A stretch of 64,000 nt of DNA from Anaeramoeba ignava (GCA_028826165.1 JAPDFW010000138.1:1-64000); one strand, 5' to 3'; positions 11,565-22,837 are shown, counted from the first letter of the stretch. Notes: generated by a model from the sequence alone, not told the origin. Made by a program: numbers and translations.

Positions 11565-14500
11565 TTAAATGAAATAAGATTCAACTTCATCAACAACCCA
11601 TGAATTATAAGAACCAGCTAAATAACTTCTAGCTTCATCGGTATCATATTGAATTCCTTTAGGTAAAGTATAAACTTCTCCGAAATTCGAAATATGAGGT
11701 TTTAATGAGGAATTCAGAATTATCGCGGAACCAAAATATGGACCTCTTTCTAAGTAATTATACCAAATAGCATTTTTTTCTTCTCCTTTTTGAATGGGAA
11801 ATTTCTCAGGTTTTCGATCTCCTTTATCATTTCTTAATGAAAAAATAAATGCATTTGAATCTAAAATAAATCCTTCATGCGCATGCGAGATTCTATATTT
11901 TTTACTCCATTTTGATGTATTAGTTGTAAATCCAACTTCAGTAAAACCTCCAAAAATAAAATTATCTTTTGTTTTGATAATAACTAATGTTTTTCCTTTA
12001 TTATCACAACTTTTATGCCAATTTTGACAATTAAATCCATCTCTTATTGCTGAAAATCCTAATTTCATTTTAGAAAAAAAATCATTATCATTTATCCATT
12101 CTTTTAATTTCTTAACATATTCAATATCTTGAATAATTTCTGAATTCAAAAATGCTGGAAATTCACTTTTCATTGCTTTGAATTCTTCCATTTCTTCTTC
12201 TAATTGCTTGATTTTCTGATCTTTCTTTTCACTTTCATCATTTTTGTTATTTCCTTGTGTTAATCTTTTATTTTGTTCTTCTAATTGCTTGATTTTCTGA
12301 TCTTTATTCTCACTTTCATCATTTTTGTTTTCATTTTCTTGTTTTAATCTTGTAATTTCTTCTTGTTGTTTTTGATTTTCTTCTTCTAATTGCTTGATTT
12401 TCTGATCTTTATTTTTAATTTTTCGATTATTATTTTTATTTCCTTTTTTTAATCTTTTATTTTCTTCTTCTAAATACTTGATTTTCTGATCTTTCTTTTC
12501 ACTTTCATCATTTTTGTTTTTATTTCCTTGTGTTAATCTTGTAATTTCTTCTTCTAATTGCTTGATTTTCTGATTTTTATTCTCACTTTCATCATTTTTG
12601 TTTTCATTTTCTTGTGTTAATCTTGTAATTTGTTCTTGTTTTTTTTGATTTTCTTCTTCTAAATGCTTGATTTTCTGATCTTTCTTTTTACTTTCATCAT
12701 TTTTGTTTTTATTTCCTTGTGTTAATCTTGTAATTTCTTCTTGTTGTTTTTGATTTTCTTCTTCTAATTGCTTGATTTTCTGATCTTTATTTTTAATTTT
12801 TCGATTATTATTTTTATTTCCTTTTTTTAATCTTTTATTTTCTTCTTCTAAATGCTTGATTTTCTGATCTTTCTTTTCACTTTCATCATTTTTGTTTTTA
12901 TTTCCTTGTGTTAATCTTGTAATTTCTTCTTCTAATTGGTTTATTTTCTGATCTTTTATTCTCACTTTCATCATTTTTGTTTTCATTTTCTTGTTTTAAT
13001 TTTGTAATTTCTTCTTGTTGTTTTTGATTTTCTTGATTTTTGTTTTCATTTTCTTGTTTTAATTTTGTGATTTCTTCTTGTTGTTTTTGATTTTCTAATT
13101 TCAAATTCAAAATCTCTTTTTCTTTCTTTTTACTTTCTTCATTTTTCTTTCCATTTGTTTTTTCTTTCTCAACAAATTCTAATTGTGTTTTAAAAATTTG
13201 AGAAATTGTTTGAAGGAATTTTTTATCTTGATCTTTCATTTTATATTCTTTGATGAATTCAATCAATTCATAAATTTGATTTTGGTTTTGGTTTCGATTT
13301 TGGTTTTGAACACAATTAAATAAAGAATCAAAAGCTTCACTATTGTTTGGATCACAAATAAGTGCTTTTTTAAAATATTGTTTTGCATCTTCATAATTAA
13401 ATTTTGTCGAATAAAATTGACCAATTTTGGTGTGTATTTCAGATTCGTTAATATTATCATTAACTGAATTATAAATTGTTATTAATTCCTTCAAAGGTTC
13501 AATATTATTGGGTTGAATCTTATGAGATTTCTTAAAATATTGAATACAATCTGAATCATTTCTTTGATTGAGAATTCTTGCTTTTTGCAAATACCAATTT
13601 GAAAGTGCATCAATATTTCCCAGAAGTTCATCAACTGAAATTAATAATGAATAAATTTCTAAATATTGATTGGAAGATGTTTTGGTTGAATATGGATTGT
13701 AATTCTGAATATCATGATGCAAATTCGAATTTTTTGATTCTAATTCAACCAAAATTTTTTTTGCTTCTTGTCTTTTATGTTGTATTAAATATATTCTTGA
13801 AAGTGAAATCTTGGTTTCATAAATTTTGGAAATTTTTTCCAAAGGTTTTGAAGAATCAAAATAACCATTATGGTTATAACATTTCAATAAAAGATTTAAA
13901 ATTTGTTCGGTTAATTCTGGATCAGTTGTTTTATCTATTGCTTTTTTTAATAATTTTTCAATATTTTCCAATTTTCCTTGATTAAATAATATTTCAGCTT
14001 TTTCAAATTGCTTCTGAGCTATTTCTTCTGGAATTTTTAAAATTTTTTCTAAAAGTGAGATTTGTAAATCAATGATTTCCAAGTTTGAGGAATCTAATTT
14101 CTTTGCAAATGAAAGAAGTTGATAAGCAATATCTGGATCTTTTTCCCTTATTATGTTTGCTTGATCCAAACATTCCTTAATTCTTTTTGTTTTCCATTTT
14201 TGAATTCTTTTTTTTTCTCCTGGATTTAGTTGAATAGCTTTTGGATCAAATGTTTTATTTGTATCAGGTAATTTTGGGTTATTTGGATTTTCTTCAATAA
14301 TTTTATCTATATCACTTTTTTCATAATTTTGCGAATTTACAAGTACTGGATCTTCAAGAATTTTATCAGGATGAAGTATATTTTGAAAATCTTCTTTTAT
14401 TTTCAATAATAGAGATAAATCAGTCTTGGATAATGAATTGGAATTGATTTCTAAAACTGGAACAGAATCAGAAAAAAATGTTTTTCCAACTGTTTGATTG

Positions 14501-15856
14501 AAAACGGTTTTGATCACATTTAAAAATTCAATCACAAAATTTCCAGGTTTGGTGCAATAATATTGGAATTGTTGAAGATTAATGAGATTTTTAGTTGATT
14601 TGTTTAAATCTAATGATTGCTTCAAAGAGTAACTTTGGGTTGTTTCTTCTTTTACATTTTCGAATAATTCTTCAATTTTGGATTCAATTTGATTTTTGTT
14701 AACAAAATCATCAATTATTTTATTAAATTCTTTTTTTTTTTCTTCATTCAATTTTTCCACATATTGATTAAGAGATCCAATAGAATCTTTCAATCTCAAA
14801 CAAGAAACCAAAATGTAAAGATTACGAAGAGCATTAGTTAATTCTTCTTCATCTAATTTATCATTACCATCACTATATTTTTTTTTACAAAAAGAAATAT
14901 AATAAATTTTTGATTTTTGATTTAAGAATATTTTGAATTATTTTACTCATCCCAAGATTTGAAAAGAAGTTTAATTTGAGTTTTTGGATCAGCAGTTGAA
15001 AAATCCAAAAGAGCTTTAAAAAATTGATTAAAGAGAATTGGTTCAGTAGGTTTTCTATTTTTAAATCAAGAGATAAATTAGAAAATTAAAAATGAAATTA
15101 AAATTAAAATTAAAATTAAAATTAAAATTAAAATTAAAATTGAATTAAATTACAGCCCACATGTTGTGCAAATAATAGTTCCACTTCTCTCTTCAAGTCC
15201 AAATTTTTGTTTAATAAATTCTAAATTTGTATAATCATTCAAAGTTTCATTTGAAGTTTCATTTGAATTTTGATTTGAATTTTGATTTGAATTTTGATTT
15301 GTTGATGAAAGTTGTGAAATTTGTGAAGATAAATTTTGGAAATATTCTTGAGTTTGAATTTCAACTTTGTTTTGATGTTTTTCAATTCCTCTAAAAATTT
15401 TAGCAAGATCTCTTACTTCTCGATTTATTAAAGAAGTTAATTCAAAACTTAAATCTCCAATATAACTATCTAATTTAATTGATTCCTCTTGAAATGCTTT
15501 TTGGTTTGTTTTTGATGTAAAAAATCTCTTTAATTTTGATTTTGTATCATATTCTTGTAGCATTTCTTGTATTTTTTTCAAAGTTTCATTAACATTTTTT
15601 AATGTTGAAAAAAGAAAATCAGATGTTTGAATTTGTTTGATTTCTATTTTATTTTGTTTTTTTTTTTTTGAATTAAATTATCCAATTTATTTTCCCTTTT
15701 TTTTTTTTGCTTTTTTTTACCTTCTATTGGGTTTTTGAGAGCATCTATTCTTTGAAGTAATCTCTTAACTTCATCGATATTCCCTTTATATGAATCATAT
15801 CTTGATTTAAAGAACCCAATAATAAAAGTAATTGATTGAATAATATCAGATGCCAT
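11565..15856 (-). CDS. MLKL-like bundle/EF-hand/U-box/TPR/coiled-coil/TLDc protein, copy 2
   Basis: Longer sister of copy 1, about 1370 codons: exons 15856-15154, 15054-14947 and 14872-11565. The N-terminal bundle has KLKRFFTSKTNQ and KLDSYIGDLSFELTSL, as in MLKL/HeLo-type four-helix domains. The EF-hand loop is assembled across a phase-2 intron (SWDDDGNDKLDEEEL). The U-box-like part is weaker (ILEDPVLVNSQNYEKSDIDK). TPR helices cover roughly 14,200-13,300. The coiled coil has many QKIKQLEEE-type heptads, then TLDc (SRYLAGS-like end, VVDEVESYFI). Two single-base breaks interrupt the frame: a 12-A run near 15,660 and an AATAAAAGATC run near 12,960, where an extra A shifts ENKDQKIKQLEEE. Both sites are homopolymers, so sequencing error is as likely as mutation. 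Its stop faces the EF-hand gene at 10947-11372. Confidence 0.75.
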
Positions 15857-17578
15857 AATTAACAAAAAAAAAATGAAAAAAAAATAAAAAAAAAATTTTT
15901 TTTTATTCCAATTTATTTAAAATAATTTATTTATTAAAATAATATAAAACTATTCCAAATATTTTAATAAAATTGATAAAATATTTTAATAAAGAAAAAA
16001 AATGAATTGAAACCTATTTTAATAATAATTTAATTATGGAAACTATATAAAAATTAATTTTAAAAATAATTTAATTATTAGAATAATATTTTTTAATTTA
16101 AAATTATTTATATTTTATTATTAAATATTTTTAATAAAGAAAAAAAATGAATTGAAACCTATTTTAATAATAATTTAATTATAAAAATTATATAAAAATT
16201 AATTTTAAAAAAAATAATTTAATTATTAAAATATTATTTTTTTAAAGAAAAATGAATTTAATTTTTATTTATATTTTATTATTAAATATTTTTAATTAAT
16301 TTATTATTTATATTTTAAATAGATTTTAATTTAAATTTAAATTATAGAAATTATATAAAAATTAATTTTTTAAAAATAATTTATTTATTAAAATAATATA
16401 AAAACTATTATTTTTAATTTATTTTAATTAAAATTTTGATTAAAATATTTTTATAAAGAAAAATGAATTGAAATTATATTTTAATAAATAATTTATTTAT
16501 TAAAATAAAAACTATATAAAAATTTTAATTTTAAAAATATTTTTTAAAGAAAAATGAATTGAAAAATATTATTTTTAATTTAAAATTATTTTTTAATTTA
16601 ATTATTAAATATTTTTAATTAATTTATTATTTAAATTTTATAATTTAATTAAATTTAAAATTATAGAAATTATATAAAAATTAATTTTAAAAATAATTTA
16701 ATTATTAAAAATAATATTTTTAATTTTAAAATTATTTATATTTTATTATTAAATATTTTTATAAAGAAAAATGAATTGAAACCTATTTTAATAATAAATT
16801 AATTTGGAATTTATTCTATTTTATATATTTTATTAATTTTTATTTATTTAGAATAATATTTTTAATTTAAATTTAATTATATTTCTTTATTAAATAATTT
16901 TAAATTGATTTTTCTTATTTTAATATTTTAATAAAAAAATCCAAATTTAATTATAATTAAATTCTATTTCCAATTTTTATTTTAATTTATTAAAATTAAT
17001 TAAATAAAAATAATTATAAAATTAAATTCATTTCACTTCTTAATTTATTTATAATTTAAATAAAAAGTTTTTTCCATTTTTTTTTTTTAAAATAAAATAA
17101 AGCAAAAAATAAAATAAATAAAAAGTTTTTGGAGAAGCAAAAGCAAAAATAAAATCAATAAAAAGAAAAGAACATAATTTTTTATGTTATTGAAAAGAAT
17201 CAATAATTTCTTTTATTTTTTAATTTAATTTTTAATTATTTAAACTTAATTTCAAAAATTTGGACAATTTATTCCAAAAAAATATAAATAAATAAATATA
17301 AACAAAAGAAATAAAAATACTGTCCGTTTTTTAAATAATTAAAATTAGATCAATAAGAAAAGGAAAAGAAATAAATATTTGTTTTATTTTGTTTGTTTTA
17401 TTTATGATCCTCTTTTTAATTTAAAATTGGACAAAAAAAATAATTTTTTTTATTAAAAAAATATTGCCTGCATTTTAATAAATAAAGAAATTGGACTTTA
17501 AAAGAAAAAAAACTAAATAGAATAAAGTTCATTTTTTTTTCATTTGGAAAAAATTTTTTTAAAAAACACAAAAAAAAG
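15857..17578. repeat. AT-rich divergent intergenic region, unit 2
   Basis: Duplicate of 9254-10946, sharing the TGAATTGAAACC blocks on the left and a nearly identical 550 bp next to the EF-hand gene, including ACTGTCCGTTTT near 17,320. The left part differs by many small indels while the right part is almost unchanged. No gene recognised. Confidence 0.7.
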
Positions 17579-18004
17579 ATGGCAATTACTGAAAAACAAA
17601 TTAAAGCAGCATTTGATGCTATTGATACTGATAAAAGTGGAAAACTTGATAAGAAAGAATTCACAACTTTTTGCAAAAGATTTGGAAATCGATTTTCAGA
17701 TTGGGAAATTAATTTAATGATTAAAATTGCAGATAAAGATGGAGATGGAATTTCTTATTCTGAATTCAAACATTATGTTCTTGATGATCATTCACATCCT
17801 TCAAAAGATGATTTAAAAAAGATTTTCAAAGCTTGTGATTTGGATGGAAATGGAACAGTTAGTAAAGGTGAAATCATGCAAGTTTCTCGTTTTTTACGTC
17901 GACCAATGACTGAACAACAAGTGAATCAATTTATGGATAAATATGATACTGATAAATCTGGAAGTCTCAAATGGAAAGAATTCAAAAAAATATGGATCAA
18001 ATAA
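17579..18004 (+). CDS. Calmodulin-like four-EF-hand protein, copy 2
   Basis: Intronless, 141 residues, the tandem duplicate of 10947-11372. It has two amino-acid changes (T11A and an A to V in the QQANQ/QQVNQ stretch) and a few silent changes. It keeps three canonical EF-hand loops and the short second loop. It converges on the BTB-TLDc gene, whose stop lies about 195 bp downstream, so each EF-hand gene faces the 3' end of a TLDc gene. Upstream and downstream flanks are duplicated as well, so regulation is probably shared with copy 1. Confidence 0.93.
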   Translation: MAITEKQIKAAFDAIDTDKSGKLDKKEFTTFCKRFGNRFSDWEINLMIKIADKDGDGISYSEFKHYVLDDHSHPSKDDLKKIFKACDLDGNGTVSKGEIMQVSRFLRRPMTEQQVNQFMDKYDTDKSGSLKWKEFKKIWIK

Positions 18005-18199
18005 TTTCTTTTTTTTTTCTTTTCAATTCTTTTTTTTTTCTTTCTAATTTTTGAATTCCTTTTTTTTTTCTTCTTATTCAAACAAATTCAAACATTAAAA
18101 AAAGTTTCTTCCTTCTCAATTCTTTTATTTCCTTTTTATTTTTTTATTAGTTTATTAATTTTTAATTTGATTTGTTTTCTTATTTATTAATTAATTTGA

Positions 18200-19972
18200 T
18201 TAAATGAAATAAGTTTCAATTTCATCAACAACCCATGAATGATAAGAACCAGCTAAATAACTTTTAGCTTCATCGGTATCATATTGAATTCCATTAGGCA
18301 GATTATAACTATAACCAAAATTTGAATAACCATGTTGTAACTTATTATCCAAATAAACATCATTTATACTATAACCAAAACCAAAAATGGGAGCATAATT
18401 TAAAAAAGAAAAAATTGCAATATCTTCTTTTCCTTTTTGAATGGGAAATTTCTCAGGTATTCTATCCCCTTTATCATTTCTTAATGAAAAAATAAATGCA
18501 TTTGAATCATTAATGCTTTGTCCATTTGATTTAAATCCAACTTGAGTAAAACCTCCAAAAATAAAATTTTGTTTTGTTTTGATAATAATTAATGTTTTTC
18601 CTTTATTATCACAAATTGAATGCCATTTATTACAATCAAATCCATCTCTTTTTGCTGAAAATCCTTTTTTCATTTTAGAAAAAAAATCATTATCATTTAT
18701 CCATTCTTGTAATTTCTGAACATATTCTTTTTCTCGAATAATTTCGGAAGCTGAGAAATATTTCATTATTTTTTCATATTCCAAATCTTTTTGATATTGA
18801 TCTCGATATTTATCAAAAATAGGTTTCATTTTCTCAACTTCTTTCTTCCATTTCTCTCGAATTTCTTTCTTTAAATTGTGAATTTCTTTTCTTTTTAAAT
18901 TCATTTTTTTTTCTTGTTTTCTATTTTCTTGAATTAATTTTTTTTGCTTCTTGATGTAAAGATATTTGGGAAAAAAATCAAATTGTTTTAATTTATCAAA
19001 ATCTTGTTTTGAAATTGAATCTTTATCAAATAATGAAAAAAAAGAATGAAATAATCTTTTCTTTTCATTCATTTTGTGTTCATATTTCTTTAATTTTAAT
19101 GATTTAATTCTTTTTTTAATCCAATTATTTAAAAATTGAAAAAAATCAAATTGAAAAATTTCTTTTTTTTCTTGTTTAAATTGAATAAATTTGATAATTT
19201 CTTCTTTAGTTAAATTGAATAAATTCTCATTATTCTGAATTTGGGAAAAATTTTGATTTATTAATTCAAAACATTTTATTTCAATTTCATTTGAATTTAA
19301 ATTTCGATTTTGGAAAAAAAATTGGAAAAAATTTGAATAATTAATTGAATTTGAAATTTTTTTTTGAATAATTTCTTTCAATAAATTTAATTTAAAATAA
19401 ATTGAAATTTCTAATAATTGAATAAGATTTTCTTGATTCTCAAAAGAAATATTTCCATAATAAATATAACTCAAAATTGATTCCATTTCTTTTTTATTAA
19501 ATTGATTTAAAGAAATAAAAAGAGATTCTTGCCTTAATGATTCATTAAAAAAAGGAGATCTTGAAGATAAAATTGATTTATGAACTTTAATTTCAAAAGG
19601 ATTTGATTTATTCTCAACAAAAATTGAAAAATCTTTAAATGAATTTCCTTTTAAAAGGTTTGAATAATCTTTAATTAAATTTTTTGTTACTTTTTTTTCT
19701 AAATTTTTCATTTCATTTTCATTTTGATTTTGATTTGCATTTTGATTTGCATTTTCAATTTGGTTATTATTATTATTATTGCTATTATTATTATTATTGT
19801 TATTATTATTATTATTGTTATTATTATTATTATTGTTATTGTTATTATCCTTCTTGTCCATTTTGTTTGTTTTGTGTTGATGTTTATGCTGATGTTTGTG
19901 TTTATGCGTTTTTGTTTTTGTTTTTGTGTTTTTGTTTTTGTTTTCATTTTTGTGTTGTTTTTTATTATTCAT
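18200..19972 (-). CDS. BTB-BACK-coiled-coil-TLDc protein
   Basis: Single exon, 590 residues. The N-terminal 90 residues are low complexity (K/H/T-rich, then a long asparagine run from AAT/AAC codons). BTB domain about 105-215 (FKDFSIFVENKSNPFEIKVH, KSILSSRSPFFNESL). BACK-like helices about 220-330. Basic coiled coil about 335-400. TLDc about 405-590, with GFSAKRDGFDCNKWHSICDN, NFIFGGFTQVGF, AFIFSLRNDKGDR and the ending VVDEIETYFI. The TLDc part is close to that of the two large genes next door, so all three share an ancestral C-terminal domain. BTB-BACK proteins are commonly cullin-3 substrate adaptors, while TLDc proteins are linked to oxidative-stress responses and V-ATPase; which applies here is not visible. 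Confidence 0.9.
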   Translation of the reverse strand: MNNKKQHKNENKNKNTKTKTKTHKHKHQHKHQHKTNKMDKKDNNNNNNNNNNNNNNNNNNNNNSNNNNNNQIENANQNANQNQNENEMKNLEKKVTKNLIKDYSNLLKGNSFKDFSIFVENKSNPFEIKVHKSILSSRSPFFNESLRQESLFISLNQFNKKEMESILSYIYYGNISFENQENLIQLLEISIYFKLNLLKEIIQKKISNSINYSNFFQFFFQNRNLNSNEIEIKCFELINQNFSQIQNNENLFNLTKEEIIKFIQFKQEKKEIFQFDFFQFLNNWIKKRIKSLKLKKYEHKMNEKKRLFHSFFSLFDKDSISKQDFDKLKQFDFFPKYLYIKKQKKLIQENRKQEKKMNLKRKEIHNLKKEIREKWKKEVEKMKPIFDKYRDQYQKDLEYEKIMKYFSASEIIREKEYVQKLQEWINDNDFFSKMKKGFSAKRDGFDCNKWHSICDNKGKTLIIIKTKQNFIFGGFTQVGFKSNGQSINDSNAFIFSLRNDKGDRIPEKFPIQKGKEDIAIFSFLNYAPIFGFGYSINDVYLDNKLQHGYSNFGYSYNLPNGIQYDTDEAKSYLAGSYHSWVVDEIETYFI

Positions 19973-20869
19973 TTTGTTTTTAAAAAAAGGAAAAAAATGA
20001 AAAAAAAAATTTAAATAAAAAAAAAATGAATAAAAAAATTGGATTTTGAAAATAAATAAAAATATAAAAAATAAGAATAAATTTAAATTAATAATTAATT
20101 TAATTTTCTTTTTAATTTATTATTTTAAATTAATTTATTAATAAATTATTATTATTTTTTATTAATTTTTATTATTAAAAAAAAAGGAAAATTATTTTAA
20201 TTTAATTTTTAATTTAATTTTTTTTTTGGAATTTAAAAATTATTAATAAATTTAAATTTTAAAACAAATTTCCAAATTAATATTAATTCAATTTAATTCA
20301 AAAAAAAGATAAAATTTTAATTTCAAAAAAATCAATTTTCAAAATATTTTTAAACATAAAATTAAATATTAAATTATTATTTTAAACATAAAATTAAATA
20401 TTAAATTATATTTTTAAATTATTTTATAAATTAAATATTAAATTAAATCTATTTTCATTTTTTATATTTATATGTTAAATATTTAAATAATAAAATATTT
20501 AAATCTAAAACATTAAATTATTATTTTAATAATTGAATTAAATACTAAATTATATTTTTAAATTAATTTATAAATTAAATATTAAATTAAATCTATTCTC
20601 ATTTTTTATATTTATATGTTAAATATTTAAATAATAAAATATTTAAATTTAAAACATTAAATTATTATTTTAATAATAAAATTAAATACTAAATTATATT
20701 TTTAAATTGATTTATAAATTAAATATTAAATTAAATCTATTCTCATTTTTTATATTTTTATGTTAAATATTTAAATAATAAAATATTTAAATCTAAAACA
20801 TTAAATTATTATTTTAATAATAAAATTAATTTATTAATTTTTTTTCATTTTTCATTTTTTTTTTCATTA
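19973..20869. repeat. AT-rich intergenic region with three 144-bp tandem repeats
   Basis: Divergent region between the BTB-TLDc and NTPase genes. From about 20,390 to 20,830 a block containing TATGTTAAATATTTAAATAA and TCATTTTTTATATTTATA recurs three times at a 144 bp period (matching C bases at 20,456, 20,600 and 20,744). The last 30 bp before the ATG at 20,870 is the common TTTTTTTTCATTTTTCATTT leader. No gene seen. Confidence 0.7.
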
Positions 20870-22837
20870 ATGAATTCAAATTTACAAAACAAAATCAAAA
20901 AAAGAAAGGAAGATTCCAATCAAATCGAAAAACAAGAAGAAAAAAAGATAAAAACATCCAAATTAAATCAAGAAGAAAAGAAAGAAGAAAATTTATCAAA
21001 ATCAATTCTGAATCATTCCAAAAAGAAAAATGTTAATAGAGTGGGAGTAATTGATCTAAATTTTAAATTAGGATTTCCACAATCAATAGAGAAGCACGAA
21101 GTAGAAAATTCAATACCAATTTTGATTAGACAACAAACACAAGAAATTCTCCAAAAAATTGAAAAAAATGGTTTTATTAAATCATATATTTTCACAGGAC
21201 CACCAGGGGTTGGGAAATCATATATGCTTTATCATATTGCTGATTATTGCTCTAAATTGTCTAATTGGGTTGTTATCTATTTACCCAATATTGATGAATG
21301 GATAAATCAAGAAAGTTATGTTATATCAAGAAAAATTGTTATCAATTTAATTCAAAATTATCAATCGATTCTCAGTAAATGTTTTGCATTTGAATATGAT
21401 ACAAAATTATGGGATGAAAAAAATCCCACTGAAGAATCCAAAACAAAAATGATTTCTGAATGTACAAGATTGCTGAACTATCTTATGATGGGGAATCTCT
21501 TTGATATTCGAGTTTTAGTTGCAATTGATGAATGGAATTTTTTGTTTCGTCAAGAAAGAAAATATCAAGAACATATTTTAGATATTTTCAAAATCATTCC
21601 GACTATTAATCAAGGATTTTTCCTAGCTGCAGTAAGTTCAAGTTTTCATTATCCGATAGACCCAAATAATTCCAATAAACGATTTCTCGAGTGCAGAATA
21701 CCTATACAAATTTTTAATGAGGCTGAATTTCAATCAATTATTAATTGGTTAAAACAAAATGACTATTTACCACAATCCATGAAAGATGAAGAAATTGAGA
21801 AATTCACAGCCAGAATTCCAAAATTAATTGGTTTTCTTTTTCAATCATATTACAATTACCGTTTATCTCAAAAACAAAATTGGCTAAGTCATGCACATTA
21901 TCTTGCTGAAGAATCTTATGAATCAATGATTTCACATGTTCTTGATAAAAAGAAAATTGATTATGATCAAGTCAATTTTATTAAAAATATTTATTTAAAT
22001 TCACCTATTAAATATTTAGAAGATGAATGGAAGTTTTTAGGATTATTTAAGAAGAATAACCAAACTAATGAATTTAATCCAATTTGTGAATCAGTTAGAA
22101 AAGCTTTTATGTCTGTATTCCATCATAAACCCAATTCATATCTCTCCATATTAGCATCTAATGAACAATCAAGATGGATATCAGTAGAATTATATGTCTT
22201 CGAATCTTTCATTTCTAAAATCCAAAAATCAATTACAATCCCGAATATCAATCTAAGAGGAGAAAAAGGGAAGAATCAACAAGAATTCACAATTTTTTTA
22301 ACTCAGCAAATCCTTCAACAACCTTCAGAAACCCTTGATAAACTTGAACCAGGAACATTTCTAAAATGTTACCGAGATCATCCTGCTATTGATTGTATTG
22401 CTTATTCAACAACAAAAGAATTATTTTATATTCAAATTTCAGAAAAGTCATATTCACAACATATCCCCAAAATAGATTCACTTTTTGAAACAACATTCAA
22501 TAGAACCGAAGAAACTATTTTACAATATTATTCAAGAATTTGTGGAATGGAATCGGAATATCAACAATGTGAATTCACAAAAACAAAAAAAGAAAGAACA
22601 ATCAAATTACCAGCAAATCAATATTATATTTATATTACAACAAGCTCACATTATTACAAAAAAGCCAAATCTCAATATTCAGATGACCCAGTTATTTTAA
22701 TCAATTATGAAAATATTTCTCAACTTAATCCCGATCTTTGGGTATCAATAAGCAAATTTTTTGAAAATGAAGTGGAAAAACATTCTAATCAAGAAATACA
22801 TAATTCAAATTCAAATTCAAATTATATTTTTAAATGA
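20870..22837 (+). CDS. Crinkler/RHS-type P-loop NTPase with C-terminal nuclease-like domain
   Basis: Single exon, 655 residues. A lysine-rich, probably nuclear-targeting N-terminus (1-55, KKRKED and KKKNVNR) is followed by a P-loop ATPase: Walker A GPPGVGKS at 110-117 and Walker B VLVAIDEW at 215-222, with helical regions to about 440. The C-terminal region (about 455-545) has HPAIDCIAYSTTKELFYIQIS followed by SYSQH: an acidic residue (D508), a strand with QxS (Q522) and a His (H531). This resembles the restriction-endonuclease-fold domain that follows NTPase domains in Crinkler and trypanosome retrotransposon-hot-spot proteins. Such proteins are mobile-element-related or effector-like in other eukaryotes; the role here is unknown. 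It could instead be a DAP3/STAND-like ATPase with an unrelated tail. No frame damage is seen. Confidence 0.65.
   Translation: MNSNLQNKIKKRKEDSNQIEKQEEKKIKTSKLNQEEKKEENLSKSILNHSKKKNVNRVGVIDLNFKLGFPQSIEKHEVENSIPILIRQQTQEILQKIEKNGFIKSYIFTGPPGVGKSYMLYHIADYCSKLSNWVVIYLPNIDEWINQESYVISRKIVINLIQNYQSILSKCFAFEYDTKLWDEKNPTEESKTKMISECTRLLNYLMMGNLFDIRVLVAIDEWNFLFRQERKYQEHILDIFKIIPTINQGFFLAAVSSSFHYPIDPNNSNKRFLECRIPIQIFNEAEFQSIINWLKQNDYLPQSMKDEEIEKFTARIPKLIGFLFQSYYNYRLSQKQNWLSHAHYLAEESYESMISHVLDKKKIDYDQVNFIKNIYLNSPIKYLEDEWKFLGLFKKNNQTNEFNPICESVRKAFMSVFHHKPNSYLSILASNEQSRWISVELYVFESFISKIQKSITIPNINLRGEKGKNQQEFTIFLTQQILQQPSETLDKLEPGTFLKCYRDHPAIDCIAYSTTKELFYIQISEKSYSQHIPKIDSLFETTFNRTEETILQYYSRICGMESEYQQCEFTKTKKERTIKLPANQYYIYITTSSHYYKKAKSQYSDDPVILINYENISQLNPDLWVSISKFFENEVEKHSNQEIHNSNSNSNYIFK

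Larger units (their letters stand above)
5280..18199. repeat. 6.6 kb tandem segmental duplication (TLDc gene + EF-hand gene)
   Basis: Two units, about 5280-11564 and 11565-18199, each with the large TLDc gene, the AT-rich divergent region and an EF-hand gene in the same order. Offsets are 6603 bp between the two large-gene starts and 6632 bp between the EF-hand starts. Similarity is highest around the EF-hand gene and the first exon of the large gene and lower in the TPR and coiled-coil parts. Confidence 0.88.

Noticed and set aside
12898-12986. Overlapping independent genes at the junction of two frames
   Set aside because: The same repeat sense continues in the other frame after one extra A, so this is a frameshift inside one gene.
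20870-22837. Mitochondrial DAP3 (ribosomal protein S29)
   Set aside because: The P-loop region has some similarity, but the C-terminal IDCIAY/LFYIQIS/SQH motif and lysine-rich N-terminus fit the NTPase-nuclease effector type better.
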